Shown here: one piece after another, positions 31,701 to 36,480 of the stretch | Layout: every line of letters starts with the position of its first letter | Position numbering within the stretch: position 1 is the first letter of the stretch | Program-made: the position numbers and the translations under genes | The notes under the pieces: generated by a model | Seen by the model: the letters and a program-made list of their open reading frames with translations, nothing else | Told to the model about the DNA's origin: nothing | Database searches by the model: none | From: Pedobacter sp. SYSU D00535 | Lineage (GTDB): Bacteria; Bacteroidota; Bacteroidia; Sphingobacteriales; Sphingobacteriaceae | Length of the DNA stretch: 64,000 nucleotides | Reading direction: 5' to 3' | NCBI RefSeq assembly: GCF_017355855.1 | Contig: NZ_JAFEWD010000011.1 | Span: 62,001-126,000, forward strand

Positions 31701-34700
31701 TTTACCAGCCCTTCTTCCGCGTCCGAGTCTTTTGTGATGGTAACAACGTTGTTTGCCGCGATATTGTCGTTGTCCGTAATATCGATACTCTCGGGCGAAG
31801 AGATTACATTTAAGGAAACGCTTCCGCTACTGGCAGAAGTAAGGGTAAGAACCACTGTTTCCGGCGCTTCAATTACGTGATCATCCGTAACTATCACATC
31901 GATAAACGCGGAGTTAGCATTTGCAGGGATCGTAACCGAGCCTGAAAGAGTTGTATAATCTGAGCCGTTTATTGCGGTGCCCGCGATCGAATAGTTTACA
32001 GTGGTTGGTGTCGATCGAACAATGCCCGCAGGGTAGCTTACTCTGAAACGTCCATTTGTAGAAGGCTCGCCACCATCGAATTCTCTGCTTAAAGTGATCG
32101 TATTATTCGCAACGGTGTTGTCATTGTCCAGGATATTAAGTGAGAATGGGGAGTTTGCAACCCCTATTCCGTAATATTTTGAATTGCTGATAGTCCCAGT
32201 GGTAACGGTCAATTCTTCAGAGCCCTCGATGATCAAATCATCAGTGACAGCACGAGAAAGAGTAGCGCTGTTTGCGTTTGGCGCGATGGTCACTGTTCCG
32301 GTAGTAGCTCCCGCATAGTCAACTCCGTTACCCACTGCGAGGCCACTCAAATTGTAGTTTATGGTGGTTGTTCCATCCGTTGATACTCCCGTAGGAAAAC
32401 TAAAAATAAACTGCGCGTCTGCTCCGCCTTCTTCTCCATCCACTTTAGTGATGGTGATCGTTTTGTTGGCAGCGTTATTATCGTCGTCAAAGATTGAGAT
32501 CGTAGCGGGAGAACCGCTGATCTTCAACAAGCCGCCAAAAGTAGTTGATGGATTATCAATTACAATTTTAAAGGCTTCGTTCCCTTCGATCTTAAAATCA
32601 CCATTTACAGCGATTTGAATATCATGGTACTGGCCCGGATTATTAGCCAGGAAAGTCAATGTCCCGGATTTAGCAACGTAGTCGTTATCGGCCACTGTTG
32701 CAATGTCGTCTTGTGTAAAATAGTCAATGGTAAAATCGCTGCTGGTTGAGATATCCAGCGACACCCGGAATGTCACATAGCTTGGCCCCGAATTTCCCTC
32801 TATTACCTGCGCTGGTCCGCTGAGTAAGACAGCGTTATCGTCATCAAAAATACTTAAGGTATGAGGGGTATTTGCAACGTTGATACCGCTGTAAGGCGTG
32901 GTAATGGTGCCGGTGCTGATCTCTATTGTTTCTGTTCCTTCCAGAATAACATCATTGATCACCGGAAGGGTAACGGTAAAACTATTGGTAAGCGCTGGTA
33001 TGATAACGGTGCCTGTAGTGGCTCCCGTGTAATCCGTACCACCGCCAGTCGCGGTACCGCCCAAAGTATATTGAATTTCCGTGTCTTGATCGGCTGTAAT
33101 TCCGGTAGGGAAACCAATCGTAAACGAAGCACCGGGGGCTACACCTTCTGCTCCGTCACTTGAAGTAATTACAAGTGCCCTGTTGACAGGAATATTGTCA
33201 TCGTCGACGATAGTTCCTGTTGCGGTGGCAGTTGTAATGACGCCGCCAGTGCTCGGATTTGCAATAGTAATGGTGAATGTTTCATCCGCCTCGATAATCT
33301 GATCTGTTCGGATGGGAATGAAAAACGTTTTGCTTGCTTGCCCGGCGGGGATTGTCACAGAACCTGATAGCGAACCGGCAAAGTCCGTAACGTTTGTAGA
33401 AACGTGTGTAAGGGCATAATCAACGGTAATATCGCAACTAACATTGGCGGGAGAAGCCGTCACTGTGAAAGCCATATTGTGACTTCCTCCGGATCCTTCG
33501 GCTGCTGAAACGTTGGCAATGCTTAGATTGCTGAGGGAAACAGGAGTCGAATCATTTTGGATATTATTACAACCCGCCACACCTGCATCGCACTCTACCT
33601 GAGGGTCAGAAGGAATGTCAGCATCCGGATTGGTAGCATCAGGGTCGTAGACATCTGCAGGCCTCATGATACTTGCCTTCACATCTATTGCGTTCGAAGG
33701 CGGCAAAGCAGAAACAGTCCCGGTAACGGTGAAGGTCAGCACCGAGGCGTTGCTCATATTTAAAGAAGCATTGTACTGGTTGCCTATCAGCGTACTGGAA
33801 ACGACACTCGCCGATCCGGATGTCAGAACCGGGGTAACTACCACACCTGTTAACTGGGCAGGGAACGTGAAATTGAATTTGGCATCGCTTACTCCGCTGG
33901 GGCCATTATTTCTGACCGAAACGGTGTAGGTCTGCTGCTGTCCGATACACAGTCCGACGGTCTTACTCTTAATAATGGGCAGCACTTCCAGATTGGCCCT
34001 TAAAAAGTCGATCTGAACGGAAGGAGCAATTGGCGTACTGAATACGTAAGTCCAGGTATCAAGTCCTTTTTCGTTCCCGAAACTACCAGAGCCATATCCC
34101 GTGGAGCCCCATTTATGACCGTTTGTTGCGCTGCTGACTCCGTTTACGGAAGTGTTTCGCGGGCTTGATGGATTAGAGTTGGATGATATATCCGAGTCAT
34201 CCCAGTAAACCGTCTGATCTCCGGCCCCGACTCCATTTGTTCGGGTAATAATTATCCCTGTGGGGTTATTTTCTACGTCTAACAGCGGGAAATGCACTTC
34301 TCCTGCCCGAAGTATAATCTGCATAGTAGAGCTGTTGAAGGAGCCTAACACCGGATTTCCGGCTCCATCGAGCCCGTCCCAGAAAACAGTATTGCTGCCA
34401 ACCACTGCAGGATTGGTAATGATCCTGTCAACTGCATCTGTAAAATCACCGTCCTTATTTGCGTCAATTTTTATACTATAATTACCTGTCTGATTCGCGT
34501 CGAAGATAAAATTACCGCCCATACTACTATGAGCACCAGCTTGATTGGATGTTCCTTCTTTACCTGCGAAGGAAAAATTAGTCAATTCCGGACTCACCGG
34601 GTTAGTCTTTAACCAGGTAGTTGTTGCTGTACCAAGAGTTGCTGCCAGACCATCCGTGGTCCGGGCGGGTGCAGAAGCCGGAAGATCGGCAGCTGGCGTA

Positions 34701-35584
34701 TTGAAGAACAACTTGTGGGTAACATCAGCAGCAGTGTCCTCGGCTAAAGGAGCATGTATCGCGACTATAGAGGTGCCGTCCTGACTTGAATAGCTCGGGT
34801 TGGCGCCATTTTTAAATCCTTTATTATTAGAGAAAAAAGCGAAAGCATTCCCGGCAAGGCCATTTGCATTTACTTCATAAATATAACCATCGTTTGTAAG
34901 CACATTAAGCTTCCCCGTAAATCTCGCATCAAATTCACCAAGTGAGCCCTGGAGTAAATTCATGTAAGCCCTCCCCGGGATAAACGCAGTACCTGCTGTA
35001 TTACGAACAGAAACATCGAAAGCAGCTATGTAAGGAGAATTATTGGGCTGATCCCAAGCATTGGCACTCAGTCTGTCGCCGGGTGTATTTGTACTATTAT
35101 TCGTACCATTGCTACCTACAAAAAAAACGGACCAGACTCCCACCTCGGAGGCCTTCGCTGTAACAGTGTAGGGCGTGTAGCCTCCTGCATTCGGCAGAGG
35201 TCCTGCCATTTCCTGCGCCCTGGTGTCAATGCGACCAACGGTGGTCGAATTCCCCGACTTATAGGTGGTTCCGTCGGGAGAGACTAAAACAATAGTGCCA
35301 TCGCCCAAGCCCTGAACGCTGGAACCCACATTGATCGTTTCGCCAGCCTGAACATACACTCGTACCAGCCCCTGACCTACCCAAGGCAATGAGACGGTCG
35401 TTCTGGTTGAACTGTACAGATATACACGGTGCCCTCCATTAGGGTTGAGTTCTTTACTCCCTTCTGCGAAAGCAAGCGAACAACTGAGGATTCCCAGTAA
35501 AAAAAGAAGTGAATTTTTTTTTAAGGGAAAGGTGGCAACGGAACGATATATAGGAAGCAGATAGTTGAGTAATCGTCTCGACAT
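16799..35584 (-). CDS. Giant Calx-beta repeat surface protein with T9SS type B sorting domain (SprB-like adhesin candidate)
   Basis: 6261 residues, uninterrupted. Residues 1-40 form a signal peptide (cleavage SLAFA|EG). About 540-670 holds a DUF11/Ig-like segment (CIGQQQTYTVSVRNNGPSG). From ~684 to ~5845 I count 44 tandem Calx-beta-type units averaging 117 residues. Most end in DDDN, NDDS or DNDQA acidic turns, likely Ca2+ sites. Two cadherin-like repeats follow (~5846-6035), then one more Calx-beta-like unit. A gliding-motility-associated C-terminal domain begins near 6165 (SPNGDGRGNEGF, FNRWGNEVF, DGVYYYII). I see Cys only in the first ~750 residues. The tail directs export by T9SS. Size, tail and adjacent PorP/SprF gene resemble SprB. 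Adhesion or gliding is inferred; the ligand is unknown. Confidence 0.93.
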   Translation of the reverse strand: MSRRLLNYLLPIYRSVATFPLKKNSLLFLLGILSCSLAFAEGSKELNPNGGHRVYLYSSTRTTVSLPWVGQGLVRVYVQAGETINVGSSVQGLGDGTIVLVSPDGTTYKSGNSTTVGRIDTRAQEMAGPLPNAGGYTPYTVTAKASEVGVWSVFFVGSNGTNNSTNTPGDRLSANAWDQPNNSPYIAAFDVSVRNTAGTAFIPGRAYMNLLQGSLGEFDARFTGKLNVLTNDGYIYEVNANGLAGNAFAFFSNNKGFKNGANPSYSSQDGTSIVAIHAPLAEDTAADVTHKLFFNTPAADLPASAPARTTDGLAATLGTATTTWLKTNPVSPELTNFSFAGKEGTSNQAGAHSSMGGNFIFDANQTGNYSIKIDANKDGDFTDAVDRIITNPAVVGSNTVFWDGLDGAGNPVLGSFNSSTMQIILRAGEVHFPLLDVENNPTGIIITRTNGVGAGDQTVYWDDSDISSNSNPSSPRNTSVNGVSSATNGHKWGSTGYGSGSFGNEKGLDTWTYVFSTPIAPSVQIDFLRANLEVLPIIKSKTVGLCIGQQQTYTVSVRNNGPSGVSDAKFNFTFPAQLTGVVVTPVLTSGSASVVSSTLIGNQYNASLNMSNASVLTFTVTGTVSALPPSNAIDVKASIMRPADVYDPDATNPDADIPSDPQVECDAGVAGCNNIQNDSTPVSLSNLSIANVSAAEGSGGSHNMAFTVTASPANVSCDITVDYALTHVSTNVTDFAGSLSGSVTIPAGQASKTFFIPIRTDQIIEADETFTITIANPSTGGVITTATATGTIVDDDNIPVNRALVITSSDGAEGVAPGASFTIGFPTGITADQDTEIQYTLGGTATGGGTDYTGATTGTVIIPALTNSFTVTLPVINDVILEGTETIEISTGTITTPYSGINVANTPHTLSIFDDDNAVLLSGPAQVIEGNSGPSYVTFRVSLDISTSSDFTIDYFTQDDIATVADNDYVAKSGTLTFLANNPGQYHDIQIAVNGDFKIEGNEAFKIVIDNPSTTFGGLLKISGSPATISIFDDDNNAANKTITITKVDGEEGGADAQFIFSFPTGVSTDGTTTINYNLSGLAVGNGVDYAGATTGTVTIAPNANSATLSRAVTDDLIIEGSEELTVTTGTISNSKYYGIGVANSPFSLNILDNDNTVANNTITLSREFDGGEPSTNGRFRVSYPAGIVRSTPTTVNYSIAGTAINGSDYTTLSGSVTIPANANSAFIDVIVTDDHVIEAPETVVLTLTSASSGSVSLNVISSPESIDITDNDNIAANNVVTITKDSDAEEGLVNGRFKVSFPAGYVSSVPTRVTYVIGGSATNGTDYTSLTGEVIIPANSNSADINILVVDDHVIEATETVSLGLSSATNSISVLAVNPLTTVTADIRDNDNIAGNSIITLTKVSDGAEPGTNVQFSVSYPAGVTSAAATTVNYLISGTAINGTDYAALGTSVIIPAGANSVAISPAISDDKLIEATETIILTLTTATNPISVPGLTVDPTDGVSADIVDDDNTPANTRITLTRTSHGAEPGTKAQFTLNYPAGITNSALTTVNYIVGGTATNGTDFTLPDNTTIIIPANTNSVTLDATVLDDSIIEPTETITIDLITASSSTTSSIALEPVGAVSADITDNDNTVANRTISISKIDGVEGMQNGSFTFSFPPGVAASTPTVISFNLDGTASGGGTDYTASPSATSITIPAGQNSATLSLLVAEDDIIENIETVRLTVTGVNNSDLPGIVVSNSPQTLEISDNDDYTTLSVANATVTEGNSGFSTLTFRVTLAKATGRSFSVKYTTEDETATAAGNDYIPKTDILNFSGMPGQSFDVSVQVRGDQMIELTETLKFKIFDLSDNFGGRLSFSNSVATGTIVDDDLTPANVKITVTPSHGSETGPVSGSFTFSFPEGVSADAPTVINFGLSGTATGADYTGAGASSITIPAGDNSFTLELPVIDDSRVEDTETIVLTTGTVGTPYGITVDNSPQTLEIADNDQATVRVSGATVAEGNSGTTVLSFMVTLDKDTEPFTVNYATSDGTATVADNDYTAKSGTLYFNGTAGSQPIVIEVRGDRKVEIDENFSITLSNLSKSFDGRLTIPVASATATSTITNDDNATITISSADGMEAGPVAGTFTFSLPGVTLDAETKINYTLSGIAKSGEDYTGAISGSVTIPANTSSVTLSLPVLADLMVEDIETVILTIDGVSSPYPVAIANSPHSLNIIDKDQAVVSLTGPVTITEGDTGPRLATYTATLNQAVAGGFSVNYTTTDGSATAGSDYAASSGSLHFSGDAGEKIEFTVQINGDRVIEADETFSVSLTGLTSAAAKRPVFQTTPVVTTIANDDSGEVTITSSNGSEAGSVAGTFTFSLPGGITADKETVIHLGLTGTAGSTDYTGAGTSTVTIPAGDNSVTLTLLVADDDLLENTETVILTTGAVDSPYGIAVANSPQTLNITDNDHATLAISGATVNEGDNGITTLSFTVTVDRNLGAPFTVNYATSDGSATLADNDYVAKSGTLTFDENVLSHTIVVSINGDKKVETDEDFSIALSNLSSNFGNRLSIPVAGSVATGEIRNDDGATITITSTDGAEAGAIPGTFTFSFPSGVSVNAPTVIEYVLSGTAKSGEDYPAAISGSVTIPAGDNRVVLSLDVTDDAVVEDTETITLTTGNINSPYTVTAANSPQTLSIIDNDLAMVSLTGPAVVTEGDNGTKNVTYTATVDKAVQGGFTVDYDTIDGSATDADNDYESSTGKLTFTGTSAGETQTFTLVINSDRKIEADENFSVVLNNLLSSVTKRPAFQTTPVVTKITNDDSGAITISSTNGSEAGAVSGTFTFSLPVGVTADAATKIDFGLSGTATALDYTAPLTNSVTIPAGANSVSLTLPVIDDAILEGKETVVLTVSGVTSPYALAVSNSPYSFDITDNDEATLRIVGETKTEGDAGNKVLNFTVTLNQKTEGKFTVDYLTSDGSAKVSDNDYIARSGTLSFEGDAGETRIIQVSLNGDKKIEANEDFNLTLRNLSNNYNNALVIDGSPATGIISNDDVGLIAITPANGSETGPAPGTFTFSLAGGVTMDAAATIEYTLSGTAESGKDYTGAISGSVTIPKDESSVTLTLPVTDDNIVENTETIILSTGIITAPYALTVDNSPQSLTIADNDQATVTLSGPPTVTEGNNGTQLVTYTAVLDKATQGGFSVNYATADGTAKAADNDYVSSSGQLNFAGKAGEPQSFTILVNSDKKIEAHENFSVSLTNLVSSLSNPPAIQIAPVVTTIQNDDSGAITIAAANGSETGPVPASFTFSLPSGVTADADITVHFGLSGTAKSPDYTGAGITSATILAGETSVTLDLPVIDDLITEGVETVVLTTGNVSNPYGITVANPTQSLEIADNDNASLSISGATVTEGNSGTTLLNFTVTLDRATGPFSLNYATADGTATTANNDYSAASGPINFSGLAGESKTVTVAVTGDRKVEGDETLTMTLSGLSTSFDGRLNIAAATATGTITNDDLAVVTITSTDGMEAGPVPGTFTFSLPAGVTTDAPIIINYSLSGTAESAKDYTGVISGSVTIPKDASSTTLTLPVLADLLAEDTETVILTTGIISSSHPVTISNSPQRLNIIDKDQAVVSLTGPAVITEGENGSQLVTYTVTLNQATAGSFKVDYTTSNGTATVADDDYELSSGTLEFEGTAGETETFTVQINGDKKIEIDENFSVSLSNLISAFSNKPVILNVPVVTSIVNDDSGAINISSSNGSETGPVAGTFTFSFPAGVSSDAATTIQFGLTGTATAADYTGAGTLSVTIPPNVNSAQLSLGVIDDSIVEGTESVILTTGHIGSPYGITVANSPQTLTIADNDQATLSLTGATVTEGDSGSKVINFTVSLDKATNSFSVDYTTTDGSAKVSDNDYSALSGTLNFDGTAGESKTLSVAINGDKKIEGDELFSMSLSKLSSHFNNSLVISGSPATGIIVNDDAGIITVSAGNGSETGPTPGTFTFSLPAGTTTDTPIQIEYNLSGTAKSGADYTGAISGSVTIGKDENSTVLTIPVINDALVEDTETIVLNSGLITSPYNTITVANSPQSLTITDNDQATVSLTGPAVITEGDTGTQIATYTITLDKATTGSFTFNYATTDGTASSTSDYTPVSRSVTFSGTAGESHSFDVLIRSDRRIEADETFSVVLSNLSSSFSNRPALQSTPVVTTIKNDDSGAISISTESGSETGPVPASFTFSFPSGVSADAPTIINFSLSGTATGTDYIGAGTSSITIPAGDNSFTLELPVIDDSKVEDTETIVLTTGTVGTPYGITVANSPQSLDIADNDQATLRVSGATVAEGNSGTTTLSFTVTLDKDTEPFTVNYATSDGTATVADNDYTAAAGTLYIDGTAGSQPIVIAIKGDRKVEINEDFSITLSNLSKSFDGRLTIPVASATATGTITNDDNATITISSTDGMEAGPVAGTFRFSFPSGVTLDTETKINYTLSGTAKSGEDYTGAISGDVTIPANANSVTLTLPVLADLTVEDIETVVLTTNLITSPYAVTIANSPHSLNIIDKDQAVVSLTGPATITEGNNGTQLATYTATLNQAVAGGFSVDYATSDGSATAGNDYTASSGSLHFSGTAGQAISFTVQINSDRVIEADETFSVSLSSLTSAAVKRPVLQTTPVVTTIANDDSGDVTITSSNGSETGPVAGIFTFSLPGGVTADKETVIHYGLGGTASSSGPKADYTASPAIGSITIPANGNSVQLILDVMDDQTIEGTETVVISTGTVASPYGTTVANSPQTLQITDNDNAILSITGSSVTEGNSGISALNFNLSLDKATGPFTINYATADGTASASAGDYSPVSGTVSFKGDAAESISISVPVNGDLKIEDDENLKLELSGLSTDFNSSLLLSSSSAIGTIIDDDNTAANRKITITTVNGAEGGANASIKFSFPPGVSTDGTTSIPYNLGGTASAAGIDYDIPATGTVTINPGENNVTLPLVITDDSLLEGAETATVNTGLISNDKYTGLAVDNAPQTLNIADNDGASLSIAGPVTVTEGHNGSTKAVFQVTLNRATGVGFSVNYQTEDGTALASDNDYLPVVNGLVHFQGEAGEMQPIEIVIIGDRKIESNENYQVRLTGLSSDFGGALTLGTTSATGIILDDDNNGSNKAITITHSNGTEGAANGSFTFSLPAGVTLDASTTVHYTLSGTAKGAGIDYTNPQVGSVIIPAGENYGVLTIDLINDTGLEPLETVIVTTGAISNTNYSGLTVANSPHSLIIEDDDEASLTISQPVEVTEGNGGTINAVFKVTLNNATGDPFTVDYTTNDGSATVADNDYLPASGTLTFSGKAGDFVNIIVPVKGDLKIERDETFTVELRNLSRQFDGRLLLPDVPATGLIRDDDKTINNSRIIISRVHGAEGATDASFKFSFPAGVSTDDWTTIAYGLGGTALGDGVDFGIASTASVTIPPGENSVVLPLAVIDDAVVEGLETVVLTTGLVENNTHADIVVANSPLSLNISDNDKAELKLSGPVVVTEGNSGPALATFSVTLSAATGNKFSIGYATMDGTARLSDNDYVAKTGTLDFDGNEGEVQTMTILVNGDYKIEADEEFNVILRNLSDNFGNRLTYSATPAKGRILNDDNGTITITKTDGKEGASGGHFTFSLSPNVYSDKPIVIPYNLTGTALGNSVDYLVNTSGSVTIPAGLNKVNLNLVINDDAIIEPAEIVKITTGIVLSSMPNAILVENSPQELRIEDNDAAPIVITNPVIVAEGNAGYVTAEFTATLPLATAEGFLFDYATADGTAKAGEDYLAQSGKLTFAGRAGEKQKISIQIKGDRLVEGDEKYMINFSNLSNPFGEALSFEFSSVVGVIHDDDLLPTAQSDFVTTPEDTPVTFSLVANDSDVSGLDPTSIIIKAQPAKGQVKVNRDGTVTYTPAKDDFGTHQFSYTVKNLNGLESNEANVTVTVTPVSDPPVAEDDHFYVQHEGTLRENVGVNDADPDGDPIRFKVTVPPAKGTLVAFNEADGSFIYVPNAGIPTGYDEFKYQIADPGELTDEALVTIGVQPKTKVKLTPTLVSLKEGEELKVTAVLSEPLLQDVIINLEYKGDAELNTDYKLSGDFNSFLIKAGDTTTNQELTLKTVQDYLEETEEVAEINIATATPSAFVEIESGTEVTIGDLLLTERPLGPDENHHITPDPYASPNGDGRGNEGFVIHNIDKYPDNEVTIFNRWGNEVFRIKGYNNKDKVFTGVANSGLLANKESTLPDGVYYYIIRTKVDNVAKMNKGYVIIKR
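21500..22990 (-). repeat. Long internal duplication, copy 1
   Basis: About 1.49 kb covering roughly units 31-35, very similar in DNA to 28457-29947. A matched anchor (CTTTGTC followed by TGATATTCAGGCT) is at 21964 here and 28921 there, an offset of 6957 bp = 2319 codons. The encoded segments share long identical stretches such as NYATSDGTATVADNDYTA. Confidence 0.75.
28457..29947 (-). repeat. Long internal duplication, copy 2
   Basis: Partner of 21500-22990, covering roughly units 11-15. One in-frame difference is visible near 29180: this copy lacks a codon in the FSFPSGVTL stretch, reading FSLPGVTL. Beyond the ends, similarity falls to the ordinary unit-to-unit level. Confidence 0.75.
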
Positions 35585-35795
35585 AGTTGCCTTTTACGAA
35601 AGCGTGTCTATATCGTTACGAAAATTCCTCAGCTGCCAGAATTACAACCCCAAACTGTAGAATAATATACCCAAAAACTTGCTTCTAATCGACCAAAATG
35701 AAATTTCTCCGTGGCGAAAGACTGCGCAGTTTTGATTAAAAAAAGGATGGCTACGGTTTTAAAAATTCAGTCAAGCACCCTCGTTAGGAATAAAC

Positions 35796-35825
35796 AAAAA
35801 AAGGCTGCGATCAATAATCGCAGCC
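35796..35825 (-). terminator. Terminator after the tRNA array
   Basis: Minus-strand stem GGCTGCGA / TCGCAGCC with a 7-base loop, followed by seven T residues. It lies 16 bp past the last tRNA-Glu. Confidence 0.88.
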
Positions 35826-35840
35826 TCTAGTGATAACTTG

Positions 35841-35912
35841 TAGTCCATAGGGGAATCGAACCCCTGTTTCCAGAATGAAAATCTGGCGTCCTAACCCCTA
35901 GACGAATGGACC
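35841..35912 (-). tRNA. tRNA-Glu (TTC)
   Basis: 72 nt cloverleaf. The anticodon arm is CCAGA-TTTTCAT-TCTGG with anticodon TTC, and the T-loop is TTCGATT. The acceptor is GGTCCAT/ATGGACT, so it differs from the other two Glu copies (GGCCCGT) by compensatory acceptor changes. Confidence 0.96.
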
Positions 35913-35926
35913 TTTTTAAGGTTTAG

Positions 35927-35998
35927 TAGCCCGTAGGGGAATCGAACCCCTGTTTCCAGAATGAAAATCTGGCGTCCTAACCCCTAGACGAACGGGCC
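35927..35998 (-). tRNA. tRNA-Glu (TTC)
   Basis: 72 nt, anticodon TTC, acceptor GGCCCGT/ACGGGCT. Identical to the copy at 36196-36267 and part of the duplicated fMet-Glu unit. Confidence 0.96.
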
Positions 35999-36024
35999 AA
36001 AAAAAGAAGTGCTCTCACACTTCT
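35999..36024 (-). terminator. Terminator-like hairpin between tRNA-fMet and tRNA-Glu (copy 1)
   Basis: Minus-strand stem AGAAGTG / CACTTCT with a six-base loop, followed by a T-run that abuts the first base of tRNA-Glu. It could be a weak terminator or a processing signal; downstream tRNA-Glu genes show no promoter of their own here. Confidence 0.55.
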
Positions 36025-36028
36025 CAGG

Positions 36029-36101
<73 letters not shown>

Positions 36102-36125
36102 CTCTCTATTTTAAAGCTGATGTCT

Positions 36126-36133
36126 CAAAAATA
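36126..36133 (-). promoter_or_regulatory. Putative -7 box for the second fMet-Glu-Glu set
   Basis: Minus strand TATTTTTG matches TAnnTTTG, 24 bp upstream of tRNA-fMet at 36101. It lies between a terminator and the tRNA, so this set may have its own promoter. The -33 element is weak. Confidence 0.45.
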
Positions 36134-36157
36134 CTTCTAAACTCAACTAAAAAATTT

Positions 36158-36189
36158 CATAAAAAAAGCGGAGTCTTCTCATCCGCTTT
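36158..36189 (-). terminator. Terminator after the first fMet-Glu pair
   Basis: Minus-strand stem AAAGCGGA / TCCGCTTT with a 9-base loop and a following T-run, 7 bp past tRNA-Glu at 36196. Confidence 0.82.
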
Positions 36190-36195
36190 GATCTG

Positions 36196-36267
36196 TAGCC
36201 CGTAGGGGAATCGAACCCCTGTTTCCAGAATGAAAATCTGGCGTCCTAACCCCTAGACGAACGGGCC
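36196..36267 (-). tRNA. tRNA-Glu (TTC)
   Basis: 72 nt, anticodon TTC, acceptor GGCCCGT/ACGGGCT; the same sequence as the copy at 35927-35998. Confidence 0.96.
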
Positions 36268-36270
36268 AAC

Positions 36271-36294
36271 AAAAAGAAGTGCTTTCACACTTCT
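36271..36294 (-). terminator. Terminator-like hairpin between tRNA-fMet and tRNA-Glu (copy 2)
   Basis: Same AGAAGTG / CACTTCT stem as at 35999-36024 with a slightly changed loop and a shorter, interrupted T-run. Confidence 0.5.
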
Positions 36295-36298
36295 CAGG

Positions 36299-36371
<73 letters not shown>

Positions 36372-36420
36372 CTTTCGACAATTCTCTGAAGGTTTTCTTG
36401 TTGAATACTTACCTCCCGAA

Positions 36421-36459
36421 TTGGACTGCAAAGATATATTTCGTTTCTTTGCAGTCCAA
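36421..36459. repeat. Perfect 14-bp inverted repeat between era and the tRNA array
   Basis: Arms TTGGACTGCAAAGA (36421-36434) and TCTTTGCAGTCCAA (36446-36459) flank 11 bases. On the minus strand it holds both the -33 and -7 elements of the tRNA promoter. On the plus strand it is a hairpin followed by ATATTTTTTT, 21 bp before the era ATG, and looks like a terminator or attenuator. Confidence 0.85.
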
Positions 36460-36460
36460 A
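36429..36460 (-). promoter_or_regulatory. Promoter of the tRNA array
   Basis: Minus strand: TTTG (36457-36460), a 20-bp spacer, then TATCTTTG (36429-36436). A full Bacteroidota promoter about 57 bp upstream of the first tRNA-fMet. Confidence 0.7.
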
Positions 36461-36480
36461 TATTTTTTTAAAAAAATTCC

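Larger units (their letters stand above)
18050..33540 (-). repeat. Tandem array of ~44 Calx-beta coding units
   Basis: About 15.5 kb of in-frame repeats inside the giant gene. Two unit types mostly alternate: type A (about 105-110 residues; GSETGPV-x-GTFTFS opening, SP-x-x-L-x-I-x-DND end) and type B (about 120-125 residues; VTEGNSG opening, DGTAT-x-x-DNDY centre, NGD-x-KIE, NDD end). In the middle (units 13-36) type B itself alternates between SLTGPA...PVVTTI and SISGATV...ATGTI forms, giving a four-unit super-repeat of roughly 1.4 kb. Units near both ends are more diverged. Confidence 0.85.

Noticed and set aside
18050-33540. CRISPR or satellite array
   Set aside because: Repeats are long, in frame, diverged and encode protein domains; there are no short identical repeats with unique spacers.
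35465-35584. Lipoprotein signal in the giant protein (ILSC at residues 32-35)
   Set aside because: The residue before Ser-Cys is Leu, a poor lipobox, and the hydrophobic core continues to a good signal peptidase I site at SLAFA.
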